DNA of 64,000 nt from Allolobophora icterica (lineage: Eukaryota; Annelida; Clitellata; Crassiclitellata; Lumbricidae): contig OY744615.1 of assembly GCA_963556255.1 (NCBI GenBank), forward strand, positions 23,635,191 to 23,699,190. The letters run 5' to 3'. The notes below the pieces were generated by a model that had not been told where the DNA came from, ran no database searches, and worked only from the letters and a program-made list of their open reading frames with translations. Shown here one piece after another: positions 34,900 through 47,039 of the stretch; positions within the stretch are counted from its first letter, which is position 1; each line of letters begins with the position of its first letter. Position numbers and translations under genes: made by a program.

Positions 34900-36125
34900 T
34901 TGATAACAAAATTAATTTTGTATGATAAATTATTTGACTTTAGGAAGAACTATTCCACCAACTTAGCTTTCGTTGAAGTAATTGATAAGATCTCCGAAGC
35001 AATGGATGAACGTAATTGTACCCTGTGTGTATTTCTGGACTTGACTTCCTTTTTGCTAAATTATGTCATTTTGGCATCCGTGGTGTTGACCTGGAGTGGT
35101 TTAGGTCATATCTTACTGATAGATTTCAACAGGTTTCTTATGCTGGAGTTCTCTCCAGTTTGGCACTAATACTATGTGGCGTTCCTCAGGGTTCAAATTT
35201 GAACCCTTTACTATTTTTAATTTAGGCCTATATTAATGATTCATTCATTCATTCGAGGATTTATATAGCGCCCCTTCAAGGGAGCTACTCCCGACACCAG
35301 CATGTTCAAAAAGTACAGCTTTAAGGCTAGCTAGAAACAGGACAGAAGGGACCCCAGAGCACAAGACGAGCTATGCTGTAACTCTGATGTAACTAGTTGT
35401 TCATTGATTTTACAGCTGGTATTGTTTGCCAATGATAGGCCTACATCAGCTTTTATTTCTGCTGAAAAACTTACCTCGATTTTTTTCATTGTATGAATCT
35501 GGCACTGCGCCAATTATCAATGTGGTTTCATGCGAATATGCTATCGTTGAATATTAAGAAATCTAATTATGTCCTATATACTAGTCGCAGGAAACATTTA
35601 CCTGAATCCTCTACTCCCACCATAACTATCGACAACATCCAACTACATGCCGTGCAACTAGAGTTGCATTTTAGCTGTTATCATTGATGAGTACCTCACA
35701 TGGCATCCGCGTGTTGAACACGTCACAAATAAGGTTTCTAAAATCGTAGGAATTATTCACGGGCTTATTCCTGCTTCTTCCCTTAAGTCTGTATATACTG
35801 CACTTCTTCTATAGCCTAACCTACTTAAACTACTGCACCTTAGTTTGGGCAAGTAGATACCGGACGATGCTCAAATCTATAGTTTGCTGCAAAAGAGAGT
35901 TATAAGAATTTTCTGTGGTGTAACACTGGTGTTCACTATCTTACCGAAAGCTCGAATCTCTTTAAATCGTTGACCAATATTGACTGCACAATTTGTTTCA
36001 TAGTCTCTGTGCTAATGTACTTTGAGTGTATACGTTTAACAACAGTTCATCACATTGATTACATAGCCTATTACTGCCTAATTAATACCGGGTATGACTA
36101 TAGATAAGCTGCTTCAGCTTCTTCT
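34900..36125 (+). pseudogene. L2/CR1-like LINE reverse transcriptase, broken
   Basis: RT blocks in order are FRKNYSTNLAFVEVIDKISE, CVFLDLTS, GIRGVDLEWFRSYLTDR, CGVPQGSNLNPLLFLI, then (in other frames) FANDR..SAFISAEKL for the YADD region, ALRQLSMWFHANMLSLNIKK, DEYLTWHPRVEHVTNKVSKI and LLQKRVIRIFCG. Several frameshifts and stops occur, and the catalytic ADD is degraded. A 3'-tail retroposon fragment at about 35240-35400 is inserted between the GVPQGS and YADD-region blocks. The endonuclease domain is absent. Confidence 0.88.
35240..35400 (-). mobile_element. SINE/L2 3'-tail fragment inserted in the RT pseudogene
   Basis: The minus strand reads agctcccttgaaggggcgct followed by atataaatcctcgaatgaat, a standard gcgctatataaat tail, and interrupts the RT between INDS and the active-site block. 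Confidence 0.55.
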
Positions 36126-36259
36126 CCCCGCGAATCAATTGCTGCACCAGCGTCAAAGTAGGAAGTTCCTCATGTACGCTTTATCTTTTATTTAGATTGT
36201 TTATGCTTGCTATTTGCGTTTGATTGCATGCGAGTTGTGAAACTGTAATGGTTAACTAA

Positions 36260-36476
36260 CATGGGCGGCGATCCCGGGGGGTCGAGGGAACAAGATCCCT
36301 CCCACCTTAAAGATTGGGGGACACACCATACATTTGTCCCTTCCAAATTTTGAAGAAACACCAAAAAGGTCAACAGATTTTGTTCGCGCGTGAGCGTGAA
36401 AAAATTTTGACCTCTTTTCTCACCAGATCAGTTCAAAAGTGTTCCCCCCACCTGTAAAATAAGATCGCCGCCAGTG
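36260..36476. mobile_element. hAT-like MITE, 217 bp
   Basis: Ends are CATGGGCGGCGATC and (inverted) CACTGGCGGCGATC. A perfect 8-bp duplication, ttaactaa, lies at 36252-36259 and 36477-36484. Confidence 0.93.
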
Positions 36477-36511
36477 TTAACTAATAACTGGTCATGTACT
36501 TGGTTGAAAAA

Positions 36512-36871
36512 AGTATGTATGTATGTATGTATGTATGTATGCATGTATGTAAGCATGTATGCATACATGAAAGTATGTATGCAATTTATGTATGCATGAT
36601 TGTATGTATGTATGTATGTGTGTACGTATGTGTGCGTACGTATTTTTTTATGTATGTATGTATGCATGTATGTGTGTTTGTATGTATGTATGTATGTATG
36701 TATGTATGTATGTATGTATGTATGTATGTATGTATGTATGTATGTTTGTATGTATGTATGTATGTATGTATGTATGTATGTATGTATGTATGTATGTATG
36801 TATGTATGTATGTATGTATGTATGTATGTATGTATGTATGAATGTATGTATGTATGTATGTATGTATGTAT
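36512..36871. repeat. (TATG)n microsatellite, about 360 bp
   Basis: Long tatg array, degenerate in its first 160 bp and nearly pure after 36680. Confidence 0.98.
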
Positions 36872-36879
36872 GACTTTAT

Positions 36880-37340
36880 TGTTTTATACCCATAAAGGCG
36901 AATATTCAGGAAACCGTTGCTTGCGGAAACGTACGTGTGGGTTGCCAGCTTGTTTGTTTAAAGAGCGAGTCTAGACTGAGAGAGTTCTAAGCAGGCAGCT
37001 GTTCTCTCCGATAACACAAGCTAAACGCAACACATGTTCCTGACATAGCTCTACGGCGCCAGTTATGACATCCCCTGCCAATGCTCAGTCCTCCTGACAA
37101 CTCCTCTGCGCAGATGTCCGAAAACTGTTCTCGAATTGCAAAAGCACTAAGCTAAGTCCATGACCTCGGATGAAGTTTGCAAGTCAGAGAAGTTGCATCA
37201 TGTACTAGACACATACGGCGATCGGGCCGCAAGATTGGCGAGTCACTGAAGAAGAAATGTTCTTTGCATTGGCTTACAGTGAATATTCGGGATAATCGGT
37301 TAATCGGAATCGGCAGGCAATCTTATTCATCATGCTACAA
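36880..37340. other. No gene recognised
   Basis: Unique sequence. A frame near 37180 (RRSGRKIGESLKKKCSLHWL) vaguely resembles the LHWLPV block of LINE ORF2; not convincing. Confidence 0.35.
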
Positions 37341-37344
37341 CGCT

Positions 37345-37521
<177 letters not shown>

Positions 37522-37860
37522 AAATTCTACCATTGCTATCATCGTAATTATCATCGTCACCTTTATTAGCCTAGATAAGTAAACAATCCTGCTGGACAAA
37601 GTCGTTCAGTAAAGAGCCGACGGTTTGGCCAAGTGGAAATATTGTCATTACACGATTTCCACTCAATGCACTACACTCAAGATTCGAAGGAAATGGAAAC
37701 AAAGGAAGAACAGGACTGGGCTGAATAGAAAAATTAACGATGGCATTGTATGACTTGGGCTAAACTTGAGACGAGCACGGTAACTGACAAACGATCAGAA
37801 AGAAATGGAGATCATTTGCTCGCACCCATTCCCACCCAATATGTATACAACGCCAGTCAC

Positions 37861-37902
37861 GGATGATGATGGTGGTGGTGGTGGTGGTGGTGGTGGTGGT
37901 GG

Positions 37903-37979
<77 letters not shown>

Positions 37980-37980
37980 T
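37861..37980. repeat. (GGT)n then (GAT)n microsatellite
   Basis: About 40 bp of GGT followed by about 75 bp of GAT. Confidence 0.98.
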
Positions 37981-38006
37981 TTTTGTTGTTGTTATTCTTT
38001 TTCTTG

Positions 38007-38069
38007 TAACTAGTAAAACTAATGAAAGTCAACGCTAGGAACAAACAAAAACATCATTAACAGACCGTA
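38007..38069. repeat. 63-bp inverted repeat, left arm
   Basis: Starts taactagtaaaactaatgaa. The reverse complement of this block is at 39652-39714 with one internal mismatch and one at the inner edge. The arms are 1.58 kb apart. Confidence 0.92.
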
Positions 38070-39285
38070 GACTTTGTCTTGCAAATGGAACTTGAAAGGC
38101 GGCCGGTGGCAGGACGAGTATCAATGACAATTGGATTGCAGCCTGGAGGAATGTACTCTACGCGCAGAAACTTGTATACATGGAGCATCTACTGTGAGTG
38201 AGTGAGTAAGTGAGTGAGTGAAGCAGTGATCGAGTGAGCAAGTGAGCAAGTGCATCCTTTGCAGAGAAACACAAAACAATAAAAAGTTGTTTATGCATAC
38301 CGACGGAATCGCTGAAAGGCTCTCTCTTACGTAAGCTAGACTGCTCTTCCAGCGATCCAATTACTGACTGGGGCTGTAACTCCGGAGCCGCTCCATGCTT
38401 CGAATGTAAATAAAAACGGAAAGGCTTTCCACCTGGAAAGGCCATTGGTCACAGGCGTGGTCTACCGACGATGGAAAAATTCCAGATTCGATTCTCGGCA
38501 ATTATGCCTGTTGTGCTGGCAGCGAACAATGTAATGTTATGTTGTGTATTGTGATGTAAATCTCAGAAATTTTCTCTGCGCCACAAAAACCACGCCAGAG
38601 AGATCAGATTATTCGCCCCATCAAACCACTTCCACAAGAGCCAGGCTGTTTGGATGCTTTTGGTGCCAGGTCAGAATCCGGGGAGGGGCGTCAAGCAGAG
38701 GAAACATCATCGTGCTGCGGCGGAAATTGTTGGTGATGGTTTGGGGGTGGTGCAGGATCAGAACCAGGATAGGAGAGTTGAAAAAGTTCTGTTTTCAGTC
38801 TTGAGTGAAATGCTGTTGGGAGAAGGCAAGCGTTAGGTAGTGCTGAGATTGACAGGCGAGATAGAGGGAGGAGGGAACTGATGGAGGTCTTTCGGGAGTT
38901 CGTTCCTAAGCGCTAGTGCAGCCTGGGACTAACACTTGCAAATGTTGGTCCCTGTTGCAGCATAGCGATTGTGGACTGTGAGAGAAGAGAAGATTGGAGT
39001 TCGAAATAGAGTAAGATATCACGAAGACCGAGCTAGTCTGAACTGGACTGATGAGTGTAGGTAAGAGGTGCAAGAGGTTCGATGAGCATTGTTGGTAAGA
39101 CACAATTTCGTTTTGGATGCGCTGAGGGACTTTAAGCCAACGAAGTGATTTGAGAATCTGGGTTATGTGGGGTTATTGTAAGCTTATCCAATGGCGTGCA
39201 ATGTGATGCACAACAGTGCCATGTCATGCGCTGTAATGTCGAGGTATGGCTGTATGTTAAACATAATCATGCAAACCAAGAATCT
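38070..39285. other. Unassigned sequence between the inverted-repeat arms
   Basis: A gtgagtgagtaagtgag patch at 38193-38252 and a possible SINE head at 38445-38515 (B-box-like agattcgattctcgg). No recognised gene. Confidence 0.4.
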
Positions 39286-39289
39286 TCAT

Positions 39290-39655
39290 CTGGTATCTTA
39301 GAACTCCACTTGGTATCTTGGACCTCTACTTGGTAACTTGGTATCTTAGACCTCTATTTGGTATCTTGGTTTCTTGGACCTCTACTTGGTATCTTAGTAT
39401 CTTGGACCTCTGTTTGGTATCTTGGCATCTTAGACCTCTATACTTGGTGTCTTGGTATCTTGGACCTCTATTTGGTAACTTGGTATCTTGGACCTCTATT
39501 TGGTATTTTGACATCTTGGACCTCTGCTTGGTATCTTTATATCTTGGACCTCTCTACTTGGTATCGTGGTATCTTGGACCTCTACTTGCATGGTATCTTG
39601 GCCCTCTTGGTATCTTGGTATCTTAGACCTCTACTTGGTATATTGGTATCTTACG
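39290..39655. repeat. Minisatellite built on cttggtatcttgg / acctcta
   Basis: About 11 units of roughly 30-36 bp, each combining one or two ttggtatc and one gacctcta(t/c)ttgg. It ends exactly at the right inverted-repeat arm. Confidence 0.9.
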
Positions 39656-39714
39656 GACTGTTAATGATGTTTTTGTTTGTTCCTAGCGTTGACTTTCATT
39701 AGTTTTACTAGTTA
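39652..39714. repeat. 63-bp inverted repeat, right arm
   Basis: Reverse complement of 38007-38069; ends attagttttactagtta. Confidence 0.92.
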
Positions 39715-40655
39715 TCTGGACAACTGCAGCTCTCATCAACAAGCTGGTGCTCTACGCCTAGATTTTGAGTAGCTCTTTAGAAATGTTAAGATTAGGATTA
39801 CGAATCAATAATTGTTTTACTCGTCTACCAGAGAATCTTTCACGGATTTCACATATAACTGAACAAGTGCACACAATACAAGATCGTTATTCTAGTAGAA
39901 GGAACTTCGAAGGATTTTCTTGCTGTGGAGTATACATGGATCTGTGAATTGTGCGTTCCAGTCTTCACTCGGATTGATTGTCAGTTGTTGTGTTCTATAA
40001 AGCCTTTTAACTTTATTGTTCTCGGCAGCTAAACGTCCACATTGAGACTTAACTTCATTTGAGCTTCATTGTAGGACAGTCTTCCTATTGACACCGTTTG
40101 GTTTCGATTAATACACACTCACGTTATCTACAGCTTTAAGATACACAATTTTCATCTATTTATAGAGTACCTCTCAAAGATTCTTGAGTGGCGCTATACA
40201 AGTGTTGTGTCACGATTACAATTTCAATTAGTGTAATACAGAGTGTTGTCTTTAAAGAACCATGTATTCGGATTATCTTAGAAAGAGACAGCATAACATA
40301 CGTGTAAATGTAACTATACAATATACATGCAACATGCGCATTTGCAGATGTAGGATTTTTCTGTGTTATGATGTATGTTTATATCATGTGTATATAATTA
40401 TGTATGTAAGTACGTAGGCCTATGTATGTATGCATGTATGTATATACCTAGGTATACTGTATATACCTAGGTATGCTGTATATATCTAGGTATACTGTAT
40501 ATATCATGTTTTGTTTTGTATATATTAGGTGCATTTGTATGTGCTTAAGTGTACGTATTCATGTACAATGTATGTCTTCTGCGTTATTAGCTCCTTCACG
40601 AACTACGGTAGCGAAAGATAAATTCTTCAGACAGGTGTGAACCTCAGTGGCTCGG
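39715..40655. other. No gene recognised
   Basis: AT-rich unique sequence. A tatacctaggtatactg unit repeats three to four times at 40440-40500. Confidence 0.5.
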
Positions 40656-40663
40656 TTTATTAA

Positions 40664-41515
40664 CCCTTTCGCTGCCAGGTATTCTTGCGGTTTCCGGTAC
40701 CCCCTGTGCCAGGCATGGAAGCGTATTATTAGCGTGATAGAAGGTCTATATGTTATAACTTCCAGTCTTCACAATGTTAATATTTCTTGTGCACAACACT
40801 AATAACATATTTACATTCTGCATTCTATGGATGTAGAGTACTGTTTACTTCCAAAACTTGTGTTTCGAATGGTATAGTTCAAAGCAATTGTCAACACATA
40901 GTCCCGGCTTCGATGGACACTTGGTGCATGTGTAACGACTCTCACGACGAATCTTACTTTTCGTGTAGCAGACCTTACAGCGTTTCATTGCTTTTGTCTG
41001 TTGACCAACAAGGGGAATTTTAGTGGGAAAGTGACGTTCAGTGAGTCGCAACACATTTTCACACGGCATAAATTCCGACGAAGACGAATCATCATGAGCG
41101 TCTCTTTGAAGAAGCTGTTGTATGACTTCGTTAGTAAACTCCAAGTATGACAACTTCGGTTGGGGGTGTGATTTCTTGTAGAGAATGTGGGCATTTAGCA
41201 TGGCAAGCTGTAACAAATGAATTCCCAGCTTTTTATACCAGACCATTGTCTTCCTGGTAGCATCGTACGGCTCCAATAGCTGGTCTGAAAATACCGCAGG
41301 AAAAAAAAATTTTGTAGCCCAAAATATAGCCCAAAATAGCCTACAGGCATCACATGTGTTCCTGCAGTGCCATCCACACGACTTCAGTACTATACCCGCA
41401 GTGCCACGCTTTCAATGCAGTCCAAATAAAATTGACGTCTAAAGACGTCTTACAAGGCACAGTGAGCACCTAGTCAGCATGACGTCTTAAGACGTCATGT
41501 AGGGCACTGAAGGGG
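40664..41515 (-). mobile_element. piggyBac-family deletion derivative, 852 bp
   Basis: It is flanked by TTAA on both sides (40660-40663 and 41516-41519). Ends are CCCTTTCGCTGCC and (inverted) CCCCTTCAGTGCC, 10 of 13 matching. CCC ends with a TTAA target are diagnostic of piggyBac. Inside is the 3' third of the transposase gene on the minus strand. The right subterminal region has four gacgtc words in two palindromic pairs (41434-41496). Confidence 0.93.
40845..41330 (-). pseudogene. piggyBac transposase C-terminus (PGBD4-like) with cysteine-rich domain
   Basis: The minus-strand frame gives about 150 residues of a PGBD-type transposase: LLEPYDATRKTMVWYKKLGI, HLLQLAMLNAHILYKKSH, then the linker ERHFPTKIP and a C-terminal zinc-binding domain (CKVCYTK, RYTCTKCPSKPGLC, CFELYHSK). 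In this family the cysteine-rich domain binds the element's own ends. The frame ends with a normal stop at 40845. The DDD catalytic core upstream is missing, and sequence above 41330 is the transposon's right end, so this is an internal deletion. It cannot encode an active enzyme, but an end-binding fragment is conceivable. Confidence 0.9.
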
Positions 41516-41819
41516 TTAACGCGCCGACATATATGACGTATACAGGGTGGGCTACAGTGTGGGCACAGAACGGGTCATGCGCAGGTACACAGACGGACAA
41601 ACAGACCTACAGACAGACATTCAGAGACAGAAGCACACTTGGAAGAAGATAGGCAAGGACAGAAGAGAGGAAAAACAGCCAGACACACCATAGCAAAAAC
41701 ACACAGACACGCAAACAGACAAACAGGGAAGCGATGGAAGCGATGGCATGAATGAGGGACCGGAAAAAGTCAATGAGGCATGATTGAAGAAAGGAAAAGA
41801 TCGAAGACAGGACGAAAGG

Positions 41820-42290
<471 letters not shown>

Positions 42291-42560
42291 AAAGTGGAAG
42301 GATAGGACAACTGTAGCCCTATAGCTACGAACATCGGAGTGATTGATGGAAGTAGCTACTGAGAATTGTCGGAGATTAATGACTTGGTTCTGTTCCTATT
42401 TTCGAGTTCAGTGAAGTCATATAAGAGGCGTCGAGTCGTCGACTGCTGTAGCTATCTTGGCGATCGATTCCCAAGTGGCTCTTGCTGCGGCCGCTGCCTC
42501 GCCTCAAGTATCATCCATGTTACATAGTACAGAACGTCTGATTGTCAAGTTGACGTCTTA
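42291..42560. other. Short unique interval between microsatellites
   Basis: No gene recognised. Confidence 0.5.
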
Positions 42561-42719
42561 ACATGCTCTTCCATCCAACCATCCCTGCGTCCGTCCGTCC
42601 ACCTGTTCACTCGTCTATTCATCCATGCATCCATTCACACAATCACCCAACCAATCCACCCATCCATCCACCCACCAATCCATACATCCATCCACCCACC
42701 CACTCACCCATTCATCCCT

Positions 42720-43320
42720 ACATCCCTCTATCCATCCGCCCATCCATCCATCCATCCATCCATCCATCCATCCATCCATCCATCCATCCATCCATCCATC
42801 CATCCATCCATCCATCCATCCATCCATCCATCCATCCATCCATCCATCCATCCATCCATCCATCCATCCATCCATCCATCCATCCATCCATCCATCCATC
42901 CATCCATCCATCCATTCATCCATAAATTCATTATCCATCCACCCACCCACCCGCTCGCCCATCCATCCATCTATTCATTTATCAATTAATCATTCATCCA
43001 TCCACGCATTCATCCCTCCATCCATCCATCCATCCATCCATCCATCCATCCATCCATTCATCCATAAATTCATTATCCATCCACCCACCCACCCGCTCGC
43101 CCATCCATCCATCTATTCATTTATCAATTAATCATTCATCCATCCACGCATTCATCCCTCCATCCATCCATCCATCCATCCATCCATCCATTCATCCATA
43201 AATTCATTATCCATCCACCCACCCACCCGCTCGCCCATCCATCCATCTATTCATTTATCAATTAATCATTCATCCATCCACGCATTCATCCCTCCATCCA
43301 TCCCTCCATCCACCCACCTA
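42720..43320. repeat. (CATC)n array with an embedded three-copy higher-order unit
   Basis: Pure CATC at 42738-42910. Three copies of a roughly 108-bp block beginning ccattcatccataaattc then follow at 42912, 43054 and 43188, separated by pure CATC linkers that differ in length by two units. Confidence 0.95.
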
Positions 43321-43442
43321 CCCATCCATCAATCACTCTGCATCTACATTAAAGTGCTGTTGCTGTGGCGTTAAAGTGGCGTTGCATTGTAGATCCTTTA
43401 ACTTAAAGGCCATCGCAGACAGAGGAATTCTTTTGCACCAAC

Positions 43443-43742
43443 CAATCCATCCATCCATCCATCCATCCATCCATCCATCCATCCATCCATCCATCCATCC
43501 ATCCATCCATCCATCCATCCATCCATCCATCCATCCATCCATCCATCCATCCATCCATCCATCCATCCATCCATCCATCCATCCATCCATCCATCCATCC
43601 ATCCATCCATCCATCCATCCATCCATCCATCCATCCATCCATCCATCCATCCATCCATCCATCCATCCATCCATCCATCCATCCATCCATCCATCCATCC
43701 ATCCATCCATCCATCCATCCATCCATCCATCCATCCATCCAA
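43443..43742. repeat. (CATC)n microsatellite, about 300 bp
   Basis: Uninterrupted ATCC/CATC array. Translations (IHPS, MDGW) are artefacts. Confidence 0.99.
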
Positions 43743-43744
43743 CC

Positions 43745-45220
43745 AATAATGCTGGTTAACCTAAACTTTTGTTGTTATCTAAGGAGAAGACAGAATCATT
43801 GCACGTGCCTCACCATCGTGGCCATGATATTTTTACTTGAACTAATACGAGCGCCATCTGGGCCCAACCCGGGAATATCAGTCCCATATGGGTCCCACAT
43901 GGCTATGATTGCAGGGGAAATTTACGACAAGAAAAGCCCGGCTCCCAAACACATGACTCCTTCACACCTGTTTTTCCTCAGAGTCAAGGTAGACTCATTG
44001 CTTCAGCCAATCGCTTCCCAATTAACAGTCTTTTAAGATGTCTATAAAGCGTTCGATCATGTATGAGTTCAGAATAGCTCACCTCAGTTGATCCTTTAGA
44101 TCTTCTTTGCAGTTCAGTCGACCGGAAAACTATCTGTAGACACTAGTCAATCAGATGATCGGCATTACTAATTAACGACGTAGAAATTAATTATTAATTA
44201 ATCTGACTGTCACTGCAGTAGGCCTAATCTGCGTGCACCTAATGCGATGAAGACGACGTGTGCCTTTCAACTGTCCCTTGGTTGTCTTTCCGGCCAGTGT
44301 CAGGGCAACTGACTCCATGCACACCCTGGTTGCTCTTCCATGTGCAGTGAACTACCGGCGCGATTTAGCGACTTTTCCAGGCTAACACCATCACCCTTAT
44401 TTCCGCGAGCGCCTCCTCGTCCATTGCAAACCAAGGCTACGCGGCCTTAAGCTCTCTAAACTATACAGCCGAGCTACACAGAAAATCGTACTGCGTGAGG
44501 TAAGGTTAAAGGTTTCAGTTGATATTTAGAGTGGCTAGGCTGCAAGGTTCGAACTAAGGTTTGAGTTAGAGTATACTGCTCACGTTTTGGGGAACATTCG
44601 CATGAGGATTGGTGGCTGTACTTGAGCTACTGTATCTAGCAAAAACTTGATCGAATAATTATTTCACGTCCAACGTGCCAGTAGTTAGCAGCTGGCCCCG
44701 GTGAAAATTTCCATGTTTGATGTAACTGCTGTCAGTGCTGTGTCGTTCCTGGTGATGTTAACGCCAAGACCTTTTACTATGCAATGGGGCCCATCGCTGG
44801 AATTCCGGCTCGTTGTGAAATGAGAAATTGGTTGGCGGCGTCTCACGAGGAGAGATTTTCCAGTTATTGGATTTTTCCAGAACTGCATGCGCACATTAGT
44901 TAAAAGTTCTCAATTTAGTCTGCACTTTTGCAGACGCATTCGCATTTGTCCATTCGACAGCAGACGAGCGTGTTGATGTGATTTGATCATATCGGAACCT
45001 AATTGGAGAGCGAGTAGTATCTCATCGGGTGCTATTTAGAACATAGCTTAACCTTGTTCTTAGCGAGGGACTGTTGCACCCAACAGCCACAGGTAAAAAC
45101 GTCTCTCTGTGAGCAGCTGTTTCGTGATTGATGACCGGCTGTTCTTGAAAGGTAAAAATACCAAGTCGACGAAAATCGTAATAACAGCGATAATAATAAC
45201 ATTCTGTGTTTCTGTTCTCG
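43745..45220. other. No gene recognised
   Basis: Unique sequence. A small frame at 43749-44036 has no known motifs. Confidence 0.5.
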
Positions 45221-45227
45221 CCTGCAG

Positions 45228-45318
45228 CCAGGACCTAGTCCGGGCCAGACCCCTACATCCGATGGCCCCGCGGATGGCCCCGGATGGCGCCGTCTCCTTG
45301 CTACTGCTGCTGCAGAAG
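45228..45318 (+). CDS. Candidate internal exon (GC-rich)
   Basis: Bounded by a strong acceptor (ctgttctcgcctgcag) and a donor (cagaag then gtagaa). The 91-bp insert is much more GC-rich than its surroundings. Two frames are open: one gives QDLVRARPLHPMAPRMAPDG then a leucine run, the other GPSPGQTPTSDGPADGPGW. No family recognised and no neighbouring exon seen. Confidence 0.25.
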
Positions 45319-45581
45319 GTAGAACGCTTCGGTCACCTGGTAATTATTCTTTCTGCACCTAGAAAACGAGGTTTCAGAAACGAAACCTCGTTGCTAGCTA
45401 GTTCACCCGCGGCGTATGGACTGTACCTGTCCCGATAGTTGGACGTTCCCAGACTTTTCTTAGCTCACCTTTTCCTGTGTGTCGAATGATGATGATCATA
45501 GTGGCAGCAACAACAAGGACGACGGTAAAGACTTCGACGACGACAATGATGATGATGATGTATCTGGACACTTACTATAGC

Positions 45582-45881
45582 CAGGGGCGGATCTAGAATT
45601 TTACTTTACAGGGGGCGATTTCATGGACGTCCAAGGTGAAAGGAATTAAAATTAAAATTACTTATCAAGTTTAGAGCATGAATAAAGCAAGGGCGTGTAG
45701 AAGTAATATTCAAACTGCAGTCCGGCGTTGTAGGCCTACATGCGTAATAATAATCACATGACATTTATCCTGTAGTACAGTATAGTATATCAAATTTTTT
45801 AATTTCAAATATAAAAAAATTATTTTTTTGGACTCTTAGGGGGGCGATCGCCCCAATCGCCCCCCTCTGGATCCGCCACTG
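45582..45881. mobile_element. hAT-like MITE, 300 bp
   Basis: Ends are CAGGGGCGGATCTAGA and (inverted) CAGTGGCGGATCCAGA. A perfect 8-bp duplication, actatagc, lies at 45574-45581 and 45882-45889. The left arm ggggg(c)gattt mirrors gggggcgatcg on the right. Confidence 0.95.
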
Positions 45882-46122
45882 ACTATAGCGTCTTTTAATT
45901 GCCTCACAAAAGTACGGCATACGCCAATCTCGATGCTGCTGCTGATGCTGCTGATGATGACACGACGACGATGATGAAAGAGATGTGAGGATCTATGAGA
46001 TTATGTTATTACTGATATAGAAGTATCAGACGATTATTTAGAGGCATCGCCAATATTTAATCCTTTTCATTCATTCGTTTAATTCACACACAGTGACACT
46101 ACTTGTTTTTGTTATCATTCTT

Positions 46123-46333
<211 letters not shown>

Positions 46334-46382
46334 GTGATGATGGCGAAAGTGTTGCAGCTGCTGTATAAGTATTGTTTGGCTA

Positions 46383-46786
46383 TGGGGTCGTCCATTAATT
46401 ATGTCAACAAATTTTATCAGTTTTTGACCCCCTTCCCCTTGTCAACAACTGCCAAACATTCAAGGGCCCCTAATAAAATTATGTCAATAAAATTTAACCA
46501 CTCTCCCGAAAATTTATAACTGTCAGAAAAGAAACTCGAAATATTAGATTTTCGAAAAGAACCGAAGATATTCAAATTTAAGAGAATATGCAGCGCATTT
46601 TATCATTTAATCTGAGAACAATAAACAGGATAATCGCGTTTAATTAATTGCAAACAAAAAGAAATAGATCACTCATAAAGACTTTCCGAATCTATGGTTG
46701 CCTTTGATTAAATTATTGCTGACGTCGATTTGTCTTGAACACCGCACCCACCCCCTATTTTGTTGACATAATTAATGGACGACCCT
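46383..46786. mobile_element. Terminal-inverted-repeat MITE, about 404 bp, superfamily unassigned
   Basis: A long inverted repeat of about 26 bp: gggtcgtccattaattatgt at the left matches its complement at 46760-46785. A ta dinucleotide lies on both sides (46381-46382 and 46787-46788), suggesting a TA target, but the exact boundary is uncertain by one base. No 8-bp duplication is seen, so it is not obviously hAT. Confidence 0.85.
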
Positions 46787-46883
46787 TAGACGATAACCAT
46801 AAAGATTGGCCATGACGATAACAATGACGGTTGTTGGTAATCATGGTAATGACGATAACGATGAATATTGGCTATGATGGTAA

Positions 46884-46985
46884 GTATTGTAATTGTAATT
46901 GCAATCAGTCTTCTATTGCGCTGGTGTCTAATGCACAAGGCATCAACCGATGGCACAACAAAACCAAGCCGTAATCAGGTCAATA
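46884..46985 (-). mobile_element. LINE (L2/CR1-like) 3'-end fragment
   Basis: The minus strand contains gcattagacaccagcgcaat, nearly identical to 62598-62617, followed by an attacaattacaat tail. Confidence 0.65.
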
Positions 46986-47039
46986 TTCAGAAGATCAGTC
47001 CGTAAGTATATCCTACTCGCAAATGGCTTTCGAGCAGTC

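Noticed and set aside
42563..43759. IHPS and MDGW repeat proteins
   Set aside because: CATC tetranucleotide (12-bp, 4-codon) artefact on both strands.
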